This document shows positions 15,134 to 22,676 of a stretch of 42,006 bases of DNA, in pieces. Source of the DNA: a virus. The notes beneath the pieces were generated by a model. The model saw nothing but the letters and a program-made list of their open reading frames with translations, was not told the origin of the DNA and did not search any database. Within the stretch, counting starts at the first letter, position 1; the number at the start of each line of letters is the position of its first letter. The position numbers and the translations under genes are program-made. The stretch lies in IMG/VR virus record IMGVR_UViG_3300013005_000022, positions 118,443 to 160,448 of that record; one strand, written 5' to 3'.

Positions 15134-15853
15134 ATGTCGATAAAAATCGAAAGACAAGGAATACATTTTTGGTGTGAACAAGCGCCAGTAGAAATAGTAA
15201 GAAAATATCTTAGTGATGTTAAAATTATATTTGAATTTGGCTCATACGATGGTGGAGATGCTATACGATATAAAGAAACATATCCAAATGCTAGAGTTAT
15301 TTCATTTGAAGGTTGTCCAGTAAGACATTCAATTATAGATAGTTACAAAGATCAATTCGAGTTAGAGTGTTATCATTATGCGGTAAGCAATATTGATGGA
15401 ACTATTGCATTTAATCAGATGCAAGATCCTAATGAATTTTCGCCAAACAACCCGGATAAATTTGGTGGTTCTGGTAGTATATGTTCTCATACTGAACAAT
15501 ACAAAAACGAATTTAAGCATTTAGTAATATTGAATGAACCGGTTATAGTTAACTCTACTAGAATTGATACGTTTTGTAAGAACAACAACATTGATTCTAT
15601 TGATTTAATGCATATTGACGTAGAGGGTGCTGAACATTTAGTTATAAATGGATTCGGCGAAATGCGACCAAAAATTGTTTGGGCAGAAACGCATTTAGAT
15701 AAAAAATTCTATGGAGAAACTGCTTATGCTCCAGGCGAAGTAGATTCTCTATTATCATCTATGGGATATACTTTCGTATATACCGATGGATATGATCGTT
15801 TATATGTGCATGATATATTCCAATATCCTTTAAGCGCTCTTCAAGATTTATAA
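15134..15853 (+). CDS. FkbM-family methyltransferase
   Basis: A 239-aa AdoMet-dependent methyltransferase. Motif I is I-F-E-F-G-S-Y-D-G-G-D, followed by V-I-S-F-E-G-C-P for cofactor ribose binding, and a central I-D-L-M-H-I-D-V-E-G-A-E, the FkbM signature. Such enzymes usually O-methylate sugars in polysaccharides or glycans. It opens the surface-sugar block (2OG oxygenase, GT2, UDP-sugar dehydrogenase), so methylation of a glycan on the virion or host is the likely role. Confidence 0.85.
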   Translation: MSIKIERQGIHFWCEQAPVEIVRKYLSDVKIIFEFGSYDGGDAIRYKETYPNARVISFEGCPVRHSIIDSYKDQFELECYHYAVSNIDGTIAFNQMQDPNEFSPNNPDKFGGSGSICSHTEQYKNEFKHLVILNEPVIVNSTRIDTFCKNNNIDSIDLMHIDVEGAEHLVINGFGEMRPKIVWAETHLDKKFYGETAYAPGEVDSLLSSMGYTFVYTDGYDRLYVHDIFQYPLSALQDL

Positions 15854-15865
15854 TATTCAGATTTA

Positions 15866-15875
15866 CATATAATTA
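15866..15875 (+). promoter_or_regulatory. CATATAATTA type B motif
   Basis: Intergenic CATATAATTA, 32 nt before the Nudix gene ATG at 15898. Confidence 0.45.
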
Positions 15876-15897
15876 CTATATTCTAAATAGTAATAAG

Positions 15898-16308
15898 ATG
15901 CAAACATCAGCAGGAATCCTTTTTATCCTTAATAATAAAGCGTTATTAGCACACTCAACAAATTCACGATGGTGGAATTCATGGATGCCACCAAAAGGTC
16001 ATGTTGAGGACGGGGAGTCTTTACAACAAACTGCCGCAAGAGAAACCAGAGAAGAAATTGGTTGGGATATTGATCCTAAACATCTCAAAGAGAGTTTTTT
16101 AGTAGAGTATATGAAGAAGAATAACGTTTGGAAACAAATACACATCTTTCCAGTTTATCTAAACTCATCTAATGATGATAGAGTAAAAATCGTAGGAGAT
16201 CTTCAAAAAGAAGAAGTTGATGCTATCGAATGGATGGACCCAGATATGGTTATAAAAAGATCTAATCGAGGTTACGTCTCACACATACTTACAGCAATAA
16301 AAAAATAA
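15898..16308 (+). CDS. Nudix hydrolase
   Basis: A 136-aa hydrolase of nucleoside diphosphate-X compounds. The Nudix box is complete: G34, E40, R48-E49, E52-E53 and G55 in the right spacing, with a preceding W-M-P-P-K-G. Substrates could be oxidised nucleotides, nucleotide sugars, dinucleotides or capped RNA. The sugar-enzyme neighbourhood favours a nucleotide-sugar or housecleaning role, but motif data alone do not fix it. Confidence 0.85.
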   Translation: MQTSAGILFILNNKALLAHSTNSRWWNSWMPPKGHVEDGESLQQTAARETREEIGWDIDPKHLKESFLVEYMKKNNVWKQIHIFPVYLNSSNDDRVKIVGDLQKEEVDAIEWMDPDMVIKRSNRGYVSHILTAIKK

Positions 16309-16314
16309 AACATA

Positions 16315-17283
16315 ATGCACGAAACAAGAATTCAGAAAGTTAAAGGTTACATTGATTCGGTAGAAAAGAAATCTAATGGAATCTATGTAAAAGGTTGGGT
16401 ATGTCCTTTGGATCGAAAAACTCCCTATGAAATAAAGTTAATGGTAGATGGAATTGAAATGCCAATTGCATCAGGTATAGATAGACCAGACGTTGCTCAG
16501 GTTTACTACAAGAATGAAAAACAATTTGGATTCCAAACCGTATTTCCAGTAGATTCTAAATCTGCATTGGTTCTTATTAAGAATGAAAATGGTGATTGGG
16601 ATTGTGTATTCGATCTATTAGATAAAAAGGTAGATGATATCGTAAAAACAACCAACCCTGATTTAGATTCAATATTCAAAAATTCTAATGAATGGAAAAC
16701 ATTCATGTGTGTTGATAATTTTTACGATGATCCAGATGCAGTTAGAGAATTTGCCCTGAATCAAGATTTTCAGCTACACAAAGAATATCACAAAGGTCGT
16801 AGAACTGATATCGTATATAGACCTGAAAGTTTAAGAGCTAAATTCGAGAAAATCATTGGAAAGAAAATTACTTCATGGGACAAATATGGAGTGAATGGAT
16901 GTTTTCAATATTGTACCGCCGAAGATCAAATAGTTTATCATTATGATTCTCAAAATTATGCAGGTGTAATTTATCTAACACCAGACGCTCCACCAGAAAC
17001 AGGTACCACTTTTTATCGTTCAAAGAAAAACAAATTAACTAAAATCCTAGATAATCCTCATGCCGTTGCAACTGGAAGATCTTTCGATGAACTACATAAT
17101 GAAACGTTTTCAACTGGATTTTACGATTCAACTCAATTCGATGTAGTAGATGTTGTTGGTAACGTTTACAATCGATTAGTTATATGGGATGCATTAACAC
17201 TACATGCTGCAACTAAATACTTCGGAACCGATCTTCATAATTCAAGACTATTCCATCTATTCTTCTTCGACGTAGAGAAATAA
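16315..17283 (+). CDS. 2OG-Fe(II) oxygenase-like protein with N-terminal beta domain
   Basis: A 322-aa two-part protein. Residues about 8-100 form a beta-sandwich-like domain (G-Y-I-D-S-V...V-K-G-W-V) similar to ones attached to glycan-modifying enzymes. The C-terminal part has V-Y-H-Y-D-S, the H-x-D iron ligand pair, and a late L-H-A-A-T-K-Y-F-G with N-S-R-L-F-H-L-F-F-F-D, fitting the distal His and 2-oxoglutarate-binding Arg of this family. It probably hydroxylates a sugar, amino acid or peptide. Starts 6 nt after the Nudix gene, so same operon. Confidence 0.7.
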   Translation: MHETRIQKVKGYIDSVEKKSNGIYVKGWVCPLDRKTPYEIKLMVDGIEMPIASGIDRPDVAQVYYKNEKQFGFQTVFPVDSKSALVLIKNENGDWDCVFDLLDKKVDDIVKTTNPDLDSIFKNSNEWKTFMCVDNFYDDPDAVREFALNQDFQLHKEYHKGRRTDIVYRPESLRAKFEKIIGKKITSWDKYGVNGCFQYCTAEDQIVYHYDSQNYAGVIYLTPDAPPETGTTFYRSKKNKLTKILDNPHAVATGRSFDELHNETFSTGFYDSTQFDVVDVVGNVYNRLVIWDALTLHAATKYFGTDLHNSRLFHLFFFDVEK

Positions 17284-17289
17284 TTACTA

Positions 17290-17640
17290 ATGAAAAGGCG
17301 TATTAAATTCACAAAAGAACTAAATGATTGGTTTGCAGAAATTCCTGAATGGGAAGGATCTCGTGCTGATTTACAAATGGTAATGGGTGCAGATGCATTC
17401 CTAGATCTTCTTTGTCAAGGTGAATGGGATGTTTGGTTAACTCTATCTGATGAGAAAATGAAAGGGTGGGGTGGAGATCCAGAAGAACTTCATTTAATAC
17501 GAGAAGATGAAGAGATTGGTGGAGGTTACTACACATTAAAAACCTATAAAGGAATAGAATTCAATTTAGAGATGTGGCTTTGTGATGTTACTAAATTCAT
17601 CTTTGGTCGAATGCCAGAAACAATTTATTTTTATGGTTAA
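17290..17640 (+). CDS. Conserved hypothetical protein
   Basis: A 116-aa acidic protein, rich in Trp and Glu, with G-G-G-Y-Y and a C-terminal W-L-C-D-V-T-K-F-I-F-G. It looks like a compact globular domain found in many phages, but I cannot name a function. It lies 6 nt after the oxygenase gene. Confidence 0.6.
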   Translation: MKRRIKFTKELNDWFAEIPEWEGSRADLQMVMGADAFLDLLCQGEWDVWLTLSDEKMKGWGGDPEELHLIREDEEIGGGYYTLKTYKGIEFNLEMWLCDVTKFIFGRMPETIYFYG

Positions 17641-17643
17641 GTT

Positions 17644-17653
17644 CATATAATTT
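17644..17653 (+). promoter_or_regulatory. CATATAATTT type B motif
   Basis: CATATAATTT begins 3 nt after the stop at 17640 and stands 24 nt before the ATG at 17668. Confidence 0.45.
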
Positions 17654-17667
17654 AAAATCAACAAAAA

Positions 17668-17991
17668 ATGGAAATACATCACAAAAGATTAGGACGCTGC
17701 AAACTCCTATTACAATTTGAAGGTCGTAAAAATCAAATGGCCTTAGTTACATGTAAGAAAACATACGATGACAATAACTCCATCGTTGATACTCGCGGTA
17801 CATATCTACATCCTTCTAAGCCTACAATTTGGATGTTATGGGGTTCACTTGAACAAGACCTATCTGATGCCGGTATTACTAAAATGGAAACTCCTACTGG
17901 TCGTCCTCTACGACAATCTCCGGCTACTAGAAAATTTATGGAAGCGACTAAATATGTTGATGAATTAACGCTTAGACGAATAATCAAGTGA
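17668..17991 (+). CDS. Hypothetical protein
   Basis: A 107-aa basic protein with a beta-strand-like N-terminal half and a helical C-terminus. It follows a CATATAAT motif, and its stop overlaps the GTG start of the next gene (GTGA). No family recognised. Confidence 0.55.
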   Translation: MEIHHKRLGRCKLLLQFEGRKNQMALVTCKKTYDDNNSIVDTRGTYLHPSKPTIWMLWGSLEQDLSDAGITKMETPTGRPLRQSPATRKFMEATKYVDELTLRRIIK

Positions 17992-18683
17992 AAAAAGTAG
18001 AAGCTCTATTTATATCAGATGTTCATCTAGGAAGCAAAGGATCCAATGCAGCAAAATTGCTAGAAGTACTAAAGCAGTATGAACCGGAAAAACTATTCAT
18101 CGTTGGAGATTTTATCGATGGTTGGTTACTTAAAAAACGACACTACTGGACCCAAGATTATACAAATGTAATTCGAAAAATCCTTTCGTATTCAAAGAAA
18201 GGAACTCAAGTAATTTACATAACTGGAAATCATGATGAGTTCTTACGAACTTATGTTCCAATGGATCTTGGTGAAAATATTCAAATCGTAGATGAGTATA
18301 TATGGAATGGATATTACATAACTCATGGTGATTTGTATGATGGTGTTGTGAGTATGAAATGGTTAGCGCATTTAGGTTCTGCTGGATATGAATTGGCAAT
18401 CACAATAGATCGATTCATGAAGAAATTTGGTTATAAAAAATCTCTTTCTAAATGGGCAAAAGATTCAGTAAAAGATGCGGTGAAATTTATCACTTCGTTC
18501 GAATCTCAATTAGCATATCAAGCAGCGAGAAGAGATTGTAAAGGTGTTATATGTGGACACATCCATAAACCTGAAAATAAAAAGATCGATCATATACACT
18601 ACCTCAATTGTGGAGATTGGATCGAAAATAATTCTTACATAATATATGATAAAGAAAAATTTGACAATCGTCATTCCTTGTAA
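17988..18683 (+). CDS. Metallophosphoesterase, LpxH-like
   Basis: A 231-aa calcineurin-like phosphoesterase. All metal-site motifs are present: S-D11-V-H13-L-G near the start, V-G-D-F-I-D-G, T-G-N-H-D-E, and G-H-I-H-K-P near the C-terminus. The closest known group is UDP-2,3-diacylglucosamine diphosphatase (LpxH), a lipid A enzyme; its presence among sugar genes suggests a role in lipopolysaccharide changes, though substrate choice cannot be read. The start is a GTG overlapping the previous stop. Confidence 0.75.
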   Translation: MKKVEALFISDVHLGSKGSNAAKLLEVLKQYEPEKLFIVGDFIDGWLLKKRHYWTQDYTNVIRKILSYSKKGTQVIYITGNHDEFLRTYVPMDLGENIQIVDEYIWNGYYITHGDLYDGVVSMKWLAHLGSAGYELAITIDRFMKKFGYKKSLSKWAKDSVKDAVKFITSFESQLAYQAARRDCKGVICGHIHKPENKKIDHIHYLNCGDWIENNSYIIYDKEKFDNRHSL

Positions 18684-19347
18684 GAATGAAGAAAATTACA
18701 TATCCAAAACTTTAGAAGGAGTAAATAACCAATTTGGTATATTCGGTACTACTGTAATCATTGCAGATGGTGGAAGTACCGATAAAACTCTTCGGATAAT
18801 AAAAGATCTTCAAAAAAAGCTGAAGATTGATATTCAGGTAATTGAAGGTGGATCAGTTTCTCGAGGAAGAAATGCCGGAGCTAAAATAGCTAAAACCAAA
18901 TACATCCTATTCTTAGATGCCGATACTACTCTAATTAATAAGTATACAATAAACGATGCTCTCATCGCTATCAAGGAAAACCTATTAGTTACGTGTAAAA
19001 TTAAATGTACCTCATCAGATACTCGAGCAGATATCATATTTTGGATATTTAATCACATTCAAAGATGGATGCCTGAAACATTTTCAACCGGTACTTTTAT
19101 GATGATTAGAAAATCTACATTCAATGCTCTTGGAGGTTTTGATGAAACTATACACCAATCAGAAGATTATCTACTTAGTAGAAAAATAAAGAAGTCGAAG
19201 TTTAAAATAATTAAACATGATATTGGTCAAGATAATCGAAGGTTTAAGAAAACCGGATATATTGGCATGTTAAAAATTGTTTTATCTAATTGGATTTATC
19301 GAAAAGACGAAGATCATTTTAGAAAAAATGTAAATTATTGGAAATAA
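18646..19347 (+). CDS. Family 2 glycosyltransferase
   Basis: A 233-aa GT-A glycosyltransferase. L-T-I-V-I-P-C-K-N-E-E opens the fold, I-A-D-G-G-S-T-D binds the nucleotide, and F-L-D-A-D-T carries the D-x-D metal site; G-G-F-D-E and E-D-Y-L follow as in acceptor-side motifs. The start overlaps the phosphoesterase gene by 38 nt. It likely transfers a sugar to a glycan or lipid, using sugar nucleotides shaped by the neighbouring dehydrogenase. Confidence 0.85.
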   Translation: MIKKNLTIVIPCKNEENYISKTLEGVNNQFGIFGTTVIIADGGSTDKTLRIIKDLQKKLKIDIQVIEGGSVSRGRNAGAKIAKTKYILFLDADTTLINKYTINDALIAIKENLLVTCKIKCTSSDTRADIIFWIFNHIQRWMPETFSTGTFMMIRKSTFNALGGFDETIHQSEDYLLSRKIKKSKFKIIKHDIGQDNRRFKKTGYIGMLKIVLSNWIYRKDEDHFRKNVNYWK

Positions 19348-19352
19348 AATAT

Positions 19353-19362
19353 CATATAATAA
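19353..19362 (+). promoter_or_regulatory. CATATAATAA type B motif
   Basis: Intergenic CATATAATAA, 26 nt before the ATG at 19379. Confidence 0.45.
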
Positions 19363-19378
19363 CTTTAAATTAATAAAA

Positions 19379-20239
19379 ATGAGTAAAGAAACAATCGGTA
19401 TAATTGGTCAAGGGTTCGTTGGTTCAGCCGTTCGAGAAGGAATGAAAAACTATTATGAAGTTTTCACTTTTGATAAAGATCCAAATAAATTTAGTAGTGC
19501 TAGTTCTATTTTTGAAGTAATAGAAAATACAGACGTAACTTTTCTTTGTGTTCCTACACCAATGAAGAAAAGCGGAGAATGTGATCTTGGTATTCTAGGA
19601 TCTGCTCTTAATGAAATTGCTGAATGTGTTAAAGCACTTAACAAACCAGGTTATATTGTAGTAATCAAATCTACAATTCCTCCAGGAACAACAGAAATGT
19701 TGAATTCTATATACACTTCATTAGATATCGTTTTCAATCCAGAATTCTTAACTGAAGCTAATGCCGTTGAAGACTACAAAAATCAAAATCGTATTATCGT
19801 AGGTGGTGAAAGACCTGGATCTACTCGAGTTAAAGCAATCTTTGCTAAAGCTTTTCCTAAAGTTCCTATTATCAAAACATCTTCCACTATTGCAGAAACC
19901 ATTAAGTATGTAACAAATACATTCTTGGCAATGAAGGTTTCTTATGCAAATGAAATCTTTCAATTATGTCAAGGTCTAAACATTGATTACGATAAAGTAA
20001 TTGAATATGCTCGTTATGATGATCGTTTAGGTAATTCACATTGGTCGGTACCAGGTCCAGATGGTGATTTTGGATTTGGTGGTCATTGCTTCCCTAAAGA
20101 TATCGCTGCATTACAATTCCTTGCAAATAAATTAAATGTTGATACCACAATGTTATCAGCAACTATCGATAAAAATAACCTTGTTCGTACTGATTTAGAT
20201 TGGACTAAACAAATTGGTAGAGCAGTATCAGCCGAATAA
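19379..20239 (+). CDS. UDP-glucose/GDP-mannose dehydrogenase, short form
   Basis: A 286-aa NAD-dependent dehydrogenase that oxidises a sugar nucleotide to the uronic acid. Seen: G-I-I-G-Q-G-F-V-G at 7-15 (NAD binding), C-V-P-T-P at 57-61, S-T-I-P-P-G-T-T, N-P-E-F-L-T-E-A, catalytic-site K186 and the nucleophile C237 in G-G-H-C-F-P-K-D. Full-length family members are about 400-450 aa and end in a UDP-binding domain. This protein lacks that domain, so it may work as a dimer with altered substrate binding or on a different sugar nucleotide. Confidence 0.8.
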   Translation: MSKETIGIIGQGFVGSAVREGMKNYYEVFTFDKDPNKFSSASSIFEVIENTDVTFLCVPTPMKKSGECDLGILGSALNEIAECVKALNKPGYIVVIKSTIPPGTTEMLNSIYTSLDIVFNPEFLTEANAVEDYKNQNRIIVGGERPGSTRVKAIFAKAFPKVPIIKTSSTIAETIKYVTNTFLAMKVSYANEIFQLCQGLNIDYDKVIEYARYDDRLGNSHWSVPGPDGDFGFGGHCFPKDIAALQFLANKLNVDTTMLSATIDKNNLVRTDLDWTKQIGRAVSAE

Positions 20240-20240
20240 T

Positions 20241-20498
20241 ATGAGTGTACTAAAAGACCAAAAAGTAAATTGGCATTCTGTTAAAGAAGAGACCAAGAAA
20301 GTTGAAGAGAAAAAGGTAATGACTAATAAAGAGAAATTAAAGACTCTTACCGCAATTATCACCGCTCAACAAACAATAAATGAAAAATGCAAGTTGTTAT
20401 ACGCAAACAAACCAACTTCGGAATTATACAGCATCATTATAATGAATGATGTTAATTTAAGCACATTAGAAAAAATAAAAGCCCAACATGAAAATTAA
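20241..20498 (+). CDS. Hypothetical coiled-coil protein
   Basis: An 85-aa Lys/Glu-rich helical protein. The ATG at 20241, one nucleotide after the dehydrogenase stop, is preferred to a TTG at 20214 inside that gene. No family recognised. It overlaps the cupin gene by 11 nt. Confidence 0.55.
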   Translation: MSVLKDQKVNWHSVKEETKKVEEKKVMTNKEKLKTLTAIITAQQTINEKCKLLYANKPTSELYSIIIMNDVNLSTLEKIKAQHEN

Positions 20499-20838
20499 CA
20501 AACAAGAGATCGGTGGAAAGGTTATTCGCGATAACGAAACTTATATAGTAGAAGACAATCGTTTTTTGAAGAATATGGTTCTTTCTAAAACAACCTTACA
20601 TCCAGGAAAAGATACATCAGGACATTCACATCCAGGTCTTGAGGAAGTTTATTTCTTCAAAAAAGGAAGTGGTGTTATGCAATTAGACGAAGAATTTATT
20701 GATGTTGCCGAAGGTGATATCGTTCTAATTCCTGACGGCGCATTCCATAAAGTATACAATTCGAGACACCCTCAAGGATGGAGTCAAAAACCCCTTGAAT
20801 TTGTTTGTGTGTTTCAGTCATACGAAAGAGAAGACTAA
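20488..20838 (+). CDS. Cupin-domain protein
   Basis: A 116-aa single cupin barrel. Motif 1 is seen in G-H-S-H-P-G-L-E-E-V-Y-F-F (two His and a Glu as metal ligands) and motif 2 in I-P-D-G-A-F-H-K-V-Y-N. Such small cupins act as sugar-nucleotide isomerases or epimerases, oxygenases or sensors. In this sugar block an isomerase-type role is the simplest guess. Confidence 0.8.
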   Translation: MKINKQEIGGKVIRDNETYIVEDNRFLKNMVLSKTTLHPGKDTSGHSHPGLEEVYFFKKGSGVMQLDEEFIDVAEGDIVLIPDGAFHKVYNSRHPQGWSQKPLEFVCVFQSYERED

Positions 20839-20850
20839 TAAATAACATAT

Positions 20851-21153
20851 ATGAACTTAACAAACGAATTTATGCCTATTAGAGAATGGGCAAAAGACAA
20901 AGGAATCTACGAAAAAGGCGATCCATTAACACAATTCGCTAAGCTATCCGAAGAAATGGGTGAATTGGCAATGTCATTACTTAAAAAGAATGATGCAGAA
21001 TTTCAAGATGCTATTGGTGATTGTGTAGTAGTACTTACTAATCTAGCAAAACTTAAAGGTTATAACATTGAAGATTGTATCAATGGATCTTACGAAGTTA
21101 TTGCAAAACGAAAAGGCCAAATGATAAACGGCACTTTCGTAAAAGAAAACTAA
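20851..21153 (+). CDS. MazG-like nucleotide pyrophosphohydrolase
   Basis: A 100-aa all-helical MazG-fold protein. E-E-M-G-E-L and D-A-I-G-D-C supply the E-x-x-E and D/E metal ligands. Enzymes of this type hydrolyse (d)NTPs to monophosphates, and phage versions have been proposed to lower ppGpp or to recycle host nucleotides. It lies just upstream of the 2H phosphoesterase gene. Confidence 0.8.
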   Translation: MNLTNEFMPIREWAKDKGIYEKGDPLTQFAKLSEEMGELAMSLLKKNDAEFQDAIGDCVVVLTNLAKLKGYNIEDCINGSYEVIAKRKGQMINGTFVKEN

Positions 21154-21162
21154 AAAATGATA

Positions 21163-21720
21163 ATGAAGTTATTCAAGAAATTTAAAGAATTCTTAATAGA
21201 AGCATCTGGAAACACATATGATTATGGATGTGCTATGTTGTATTTTGAATTTCCTAAAATGTCAGAGATACACGAACAAATCGATCCATCAGATATCTAT
21301 GAAGAAGACGAAGACAAAACATATGGTTTAGAAGATGAACCACATTGCACTCTTCTATATGGCTTACATAAAGAAGTTAAAACTCCAAAGATTCAAAAGA
21401 TCTTGGGTGAATTTATATTCGGTCCTTGTGAAATTCATAATGCTTCTTTATTTGAAAATCCCAAATATGATGTTTTGAAATTTGATGTTAAGAACGATGA
21501 ATTACACAAATGTAACAAATCGCTTTGTGAACTTCCATTCACATCTGATTACCCAGATTATCATCCACATATGACTATCGCATACTTAAAGCCAGGAACC
21601 GGTAAAAAATATGTAGAGAGGTTGAAAGATGTAAAATATACATTAGATCCTAGCCACGGAGTATTCAGTCATCCTGATGGTAGCAAAGATCGATTAACAA
21701 TAAACAAATTTAGGAAATAA
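21163..21720 (+). CDS. Capsid-targeted 2H phosphoesterase
   Basis: A 185-aa protein; the ATG at 21163 is preferred to 21157 because it gives the leader M-K-L-F-K-K-F-K-E-F-L-I-E13|A14 the same register as the other head-targeted proteins. The mature part has the two signature motifs of 2H phosphoesterases, H-C-T-L-L-Y-G and H-P-H-M-T-I-A-Y, which open or close 2',3'-cyclic phosphate RNA ends or hydrolyse cyclic oligonucleotides. A virion-carried enzyme of this fold could repair cleaved tRNA or destroy cyclic-nucleotide defence signals on entry. It is 8.4 kb from the main leader cluster. Confidence 0.75.
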   Translation: MKLFKKFKEFLIEASGNTYDYGCAMLYFEFPKMSEIHEQIDPSDIYEEDEDKTYGLEDEPHCTLLYGLHKEVKTPKIQKILGEFIFGPCEIHNASLFENPKYDVLKFDVKNDELHKCNKSLCELPFTSDYPDYHPHMTIAYLKPGTGKKYVERLKDVKYTLDPSHGVFSHPDGSKDRLTINKFRK

Positions 21721-21821
21721 TGATAAAACGATTCGCACAAATGATTCTTCTTTTAGGATCCGGTTTTTTTATAATGTTTGCTGCTGCTTTGTGCGGAATT
21801 ATCGAAATAATTAAAAGATGA
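21720..21821 (+). CDS. Single-span mini-membrane protein
   Basis: A 33-aa ORF whose ATG shares a base with the preceding stop and whose TGA overlaps the next ATG. It has a basic N-terminus and one hydrophobic segment (about 9-30). The tight overlaps on both sides support translation. Function unknown. Confidence 0.55.
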   Translation: MIKRFAQMILLLGSGFFIMFAAALCGIIEIIKR

Positions 21822-22054
21822 GAAACCTACTTATATTAGCTTGTTTGGCTTTATCATCATGTCAGATTGAACATGAAAAACAAGTCGCCGATCCACATAA
21901 ATTAGAACTTGATAACGACTCTCGATATTACGATCAAAATTACAAAGTCTATACTTTAGAAGGTTGTGAATATGTTGTGGTTGGTCATGGAAGATCTCAA
22001 TGGGGTTCACATAAAGGAAATTGTAAAAATCCAATACACTATCAAGATAAATAA
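21818..22054 (+). CDS. Small lipoprotein
   Basis: A 78-aa protein with a clear signal peptide and lipobox L-S-S-C15. The mature domain ends with E-G-C-E-Y and a G-S-H-K-G-N-C-K-N-P-I-H-Y pattern found in small lipoproteins of several Bacteroidota phages; the two later Cys could form a disulphide. It would sit in the inner or outer membrane, perhaps blocking superinfection or helping lysis. Role not established. Confidence 0.7.
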   Translation: MRNLLILACLALSSCQIEHEKQVADPHKLELDNDSRYYDQNYKVYTLEGCEYVVVGHGRSQWGSHKGNCKNPIHYQDK

Positions 22055-22056
22055 TT

Positions 22057-22071
22057 TGAATGTAACTTAGG
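22057..22071 (+). repeat. Left arm of 15-bp inverted repeat around hsp20
   Basis: TGAATGTAACTTAGG, the exact reverse complement of 22572-22586. The arms lie 53 nt before and 11 nt after the Hsp20 coding region. Confidence 0.8.
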
Positions 22072-22125
22072 CACATTCACCGACTCATCGAAAGAGAGTC
22101 ATTTAAAAAAATAGATTTAAGAACT

Positions 22126-22560
22126 ATGACACTATTAAAAACAAACCGTGAAATGGACGCATTTGATGTCCTATTCAAAAACTTCTTTAACAACGAATCA
22201 TTCTTTGCACCAGTGATTGATACAAGAATTGGTCATCCAGTAGACATTTATGAAAATGAAAATGGTTTACATTTTGAAATTGCTGGAACTGGTCTAACTA
22301 AGGATGATATTAAAATATCAATCGAAGGAGATGTTCTTCGTGTTTCGTATGATAAAAACGAAGATGATAAATGTTGTGAAGTAAATGATTGCAAATACTA
22401 TCACCGAGGAATCTCTAGAAAATCCTTTAATTTAGGCTATCGTATTCCACTTTCGAAATACAATTTAAGTAATGCTGAAGCCGCAATGGAAAATGGTTTA
22501 TTGACTATCGATATTCCAATTGCAGACGAAGCAAAACCGAAAACGTTAACAATTAAGTAA
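22126..22560 (+). CDS. hsp20: Hsp20 small heat-shock protein
   Basis: A 144-aa alpha-crystallin-type chaperone. The core domain runs from about residue 35 and ends with the conserved A-A-M-E-N-G-L-L-T-I motif; a short N-terminal region carries F-D-V-L-F and a short tail has the usual I-x-I/V-like end (L-T-I-K). It binds unfolding proteins without ATP; phage copies may protect virion proteins during assembly. A Cys pair in the loop (K-C-C-E, with N-D-C) is unusual. The gene is bracketed by a perfect 15-bp inverted repeat. Confidence 0.9.
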   Translation: MTLLKTNREMDAFDVLFKNFFNNESFFAPVIDTRIGHPVDIYENENGLHFEIAGTGLTKDDIKISIEGDVLRVSYDKNEDDKCCEVNDCKYYHRGISRKSFNLGYRIPLSKYNLSNAEAAMENGLLTIDIPIADEAKPKTLTIK

Positions 22561-22571
22561 AACAAAACTCA

Positions 22572-22586
22572 CCTAAGTTACATTCA
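22572..22586 (-). repeat. Right arm of 15-bp inverted repeat around hsp20
   Basis: CCTAAGTTACATTCA, the partner of the arm at 22057-22071. Confidence 0.8.
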
Positions 22587-22599
22587 TATTATCATAAAT

Positions 22600-22655
22600 T
22601 GTTAATAACTTTATGAGCCGGGATTTTTTAATCTCGGCTTTTTTTATTATATTTG
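22600..22655 (+). promoter_or_regulatory. Type A promoter, copy 1
   Basis: TGTTAATAACTTT (22600-22612), a T tract (22624-22629) and TATATTTG (22648-22655). The -7 element is the Bacteroidota consensus TAnnTTTG. The first box is exactly 48 nt upstream of it. The ATG of the primase-like gene is 22 nt downstream. Confidence 0.75.
22616..22645 (+). terminator. Terminator hairpin inside promoter copy 1
   Basis: A 10-bp stem (22616-22625 with 22630-22639, one G-T pair, TTTT loop) followed by six T. It ends the hsp20 transcript while lying between the two boxes of the next promoter. Confidence 0.75.
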
Positions 22656-22676
22656 TAATATCAAATTAAATATAAA

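Noticed and set aside
22057-22586. Insertion sequence around hsp20
   Set aside because: Perfect inverted repeats exist, but there is no transposase and no target-site duplication is visible, so only the repeat is reported.
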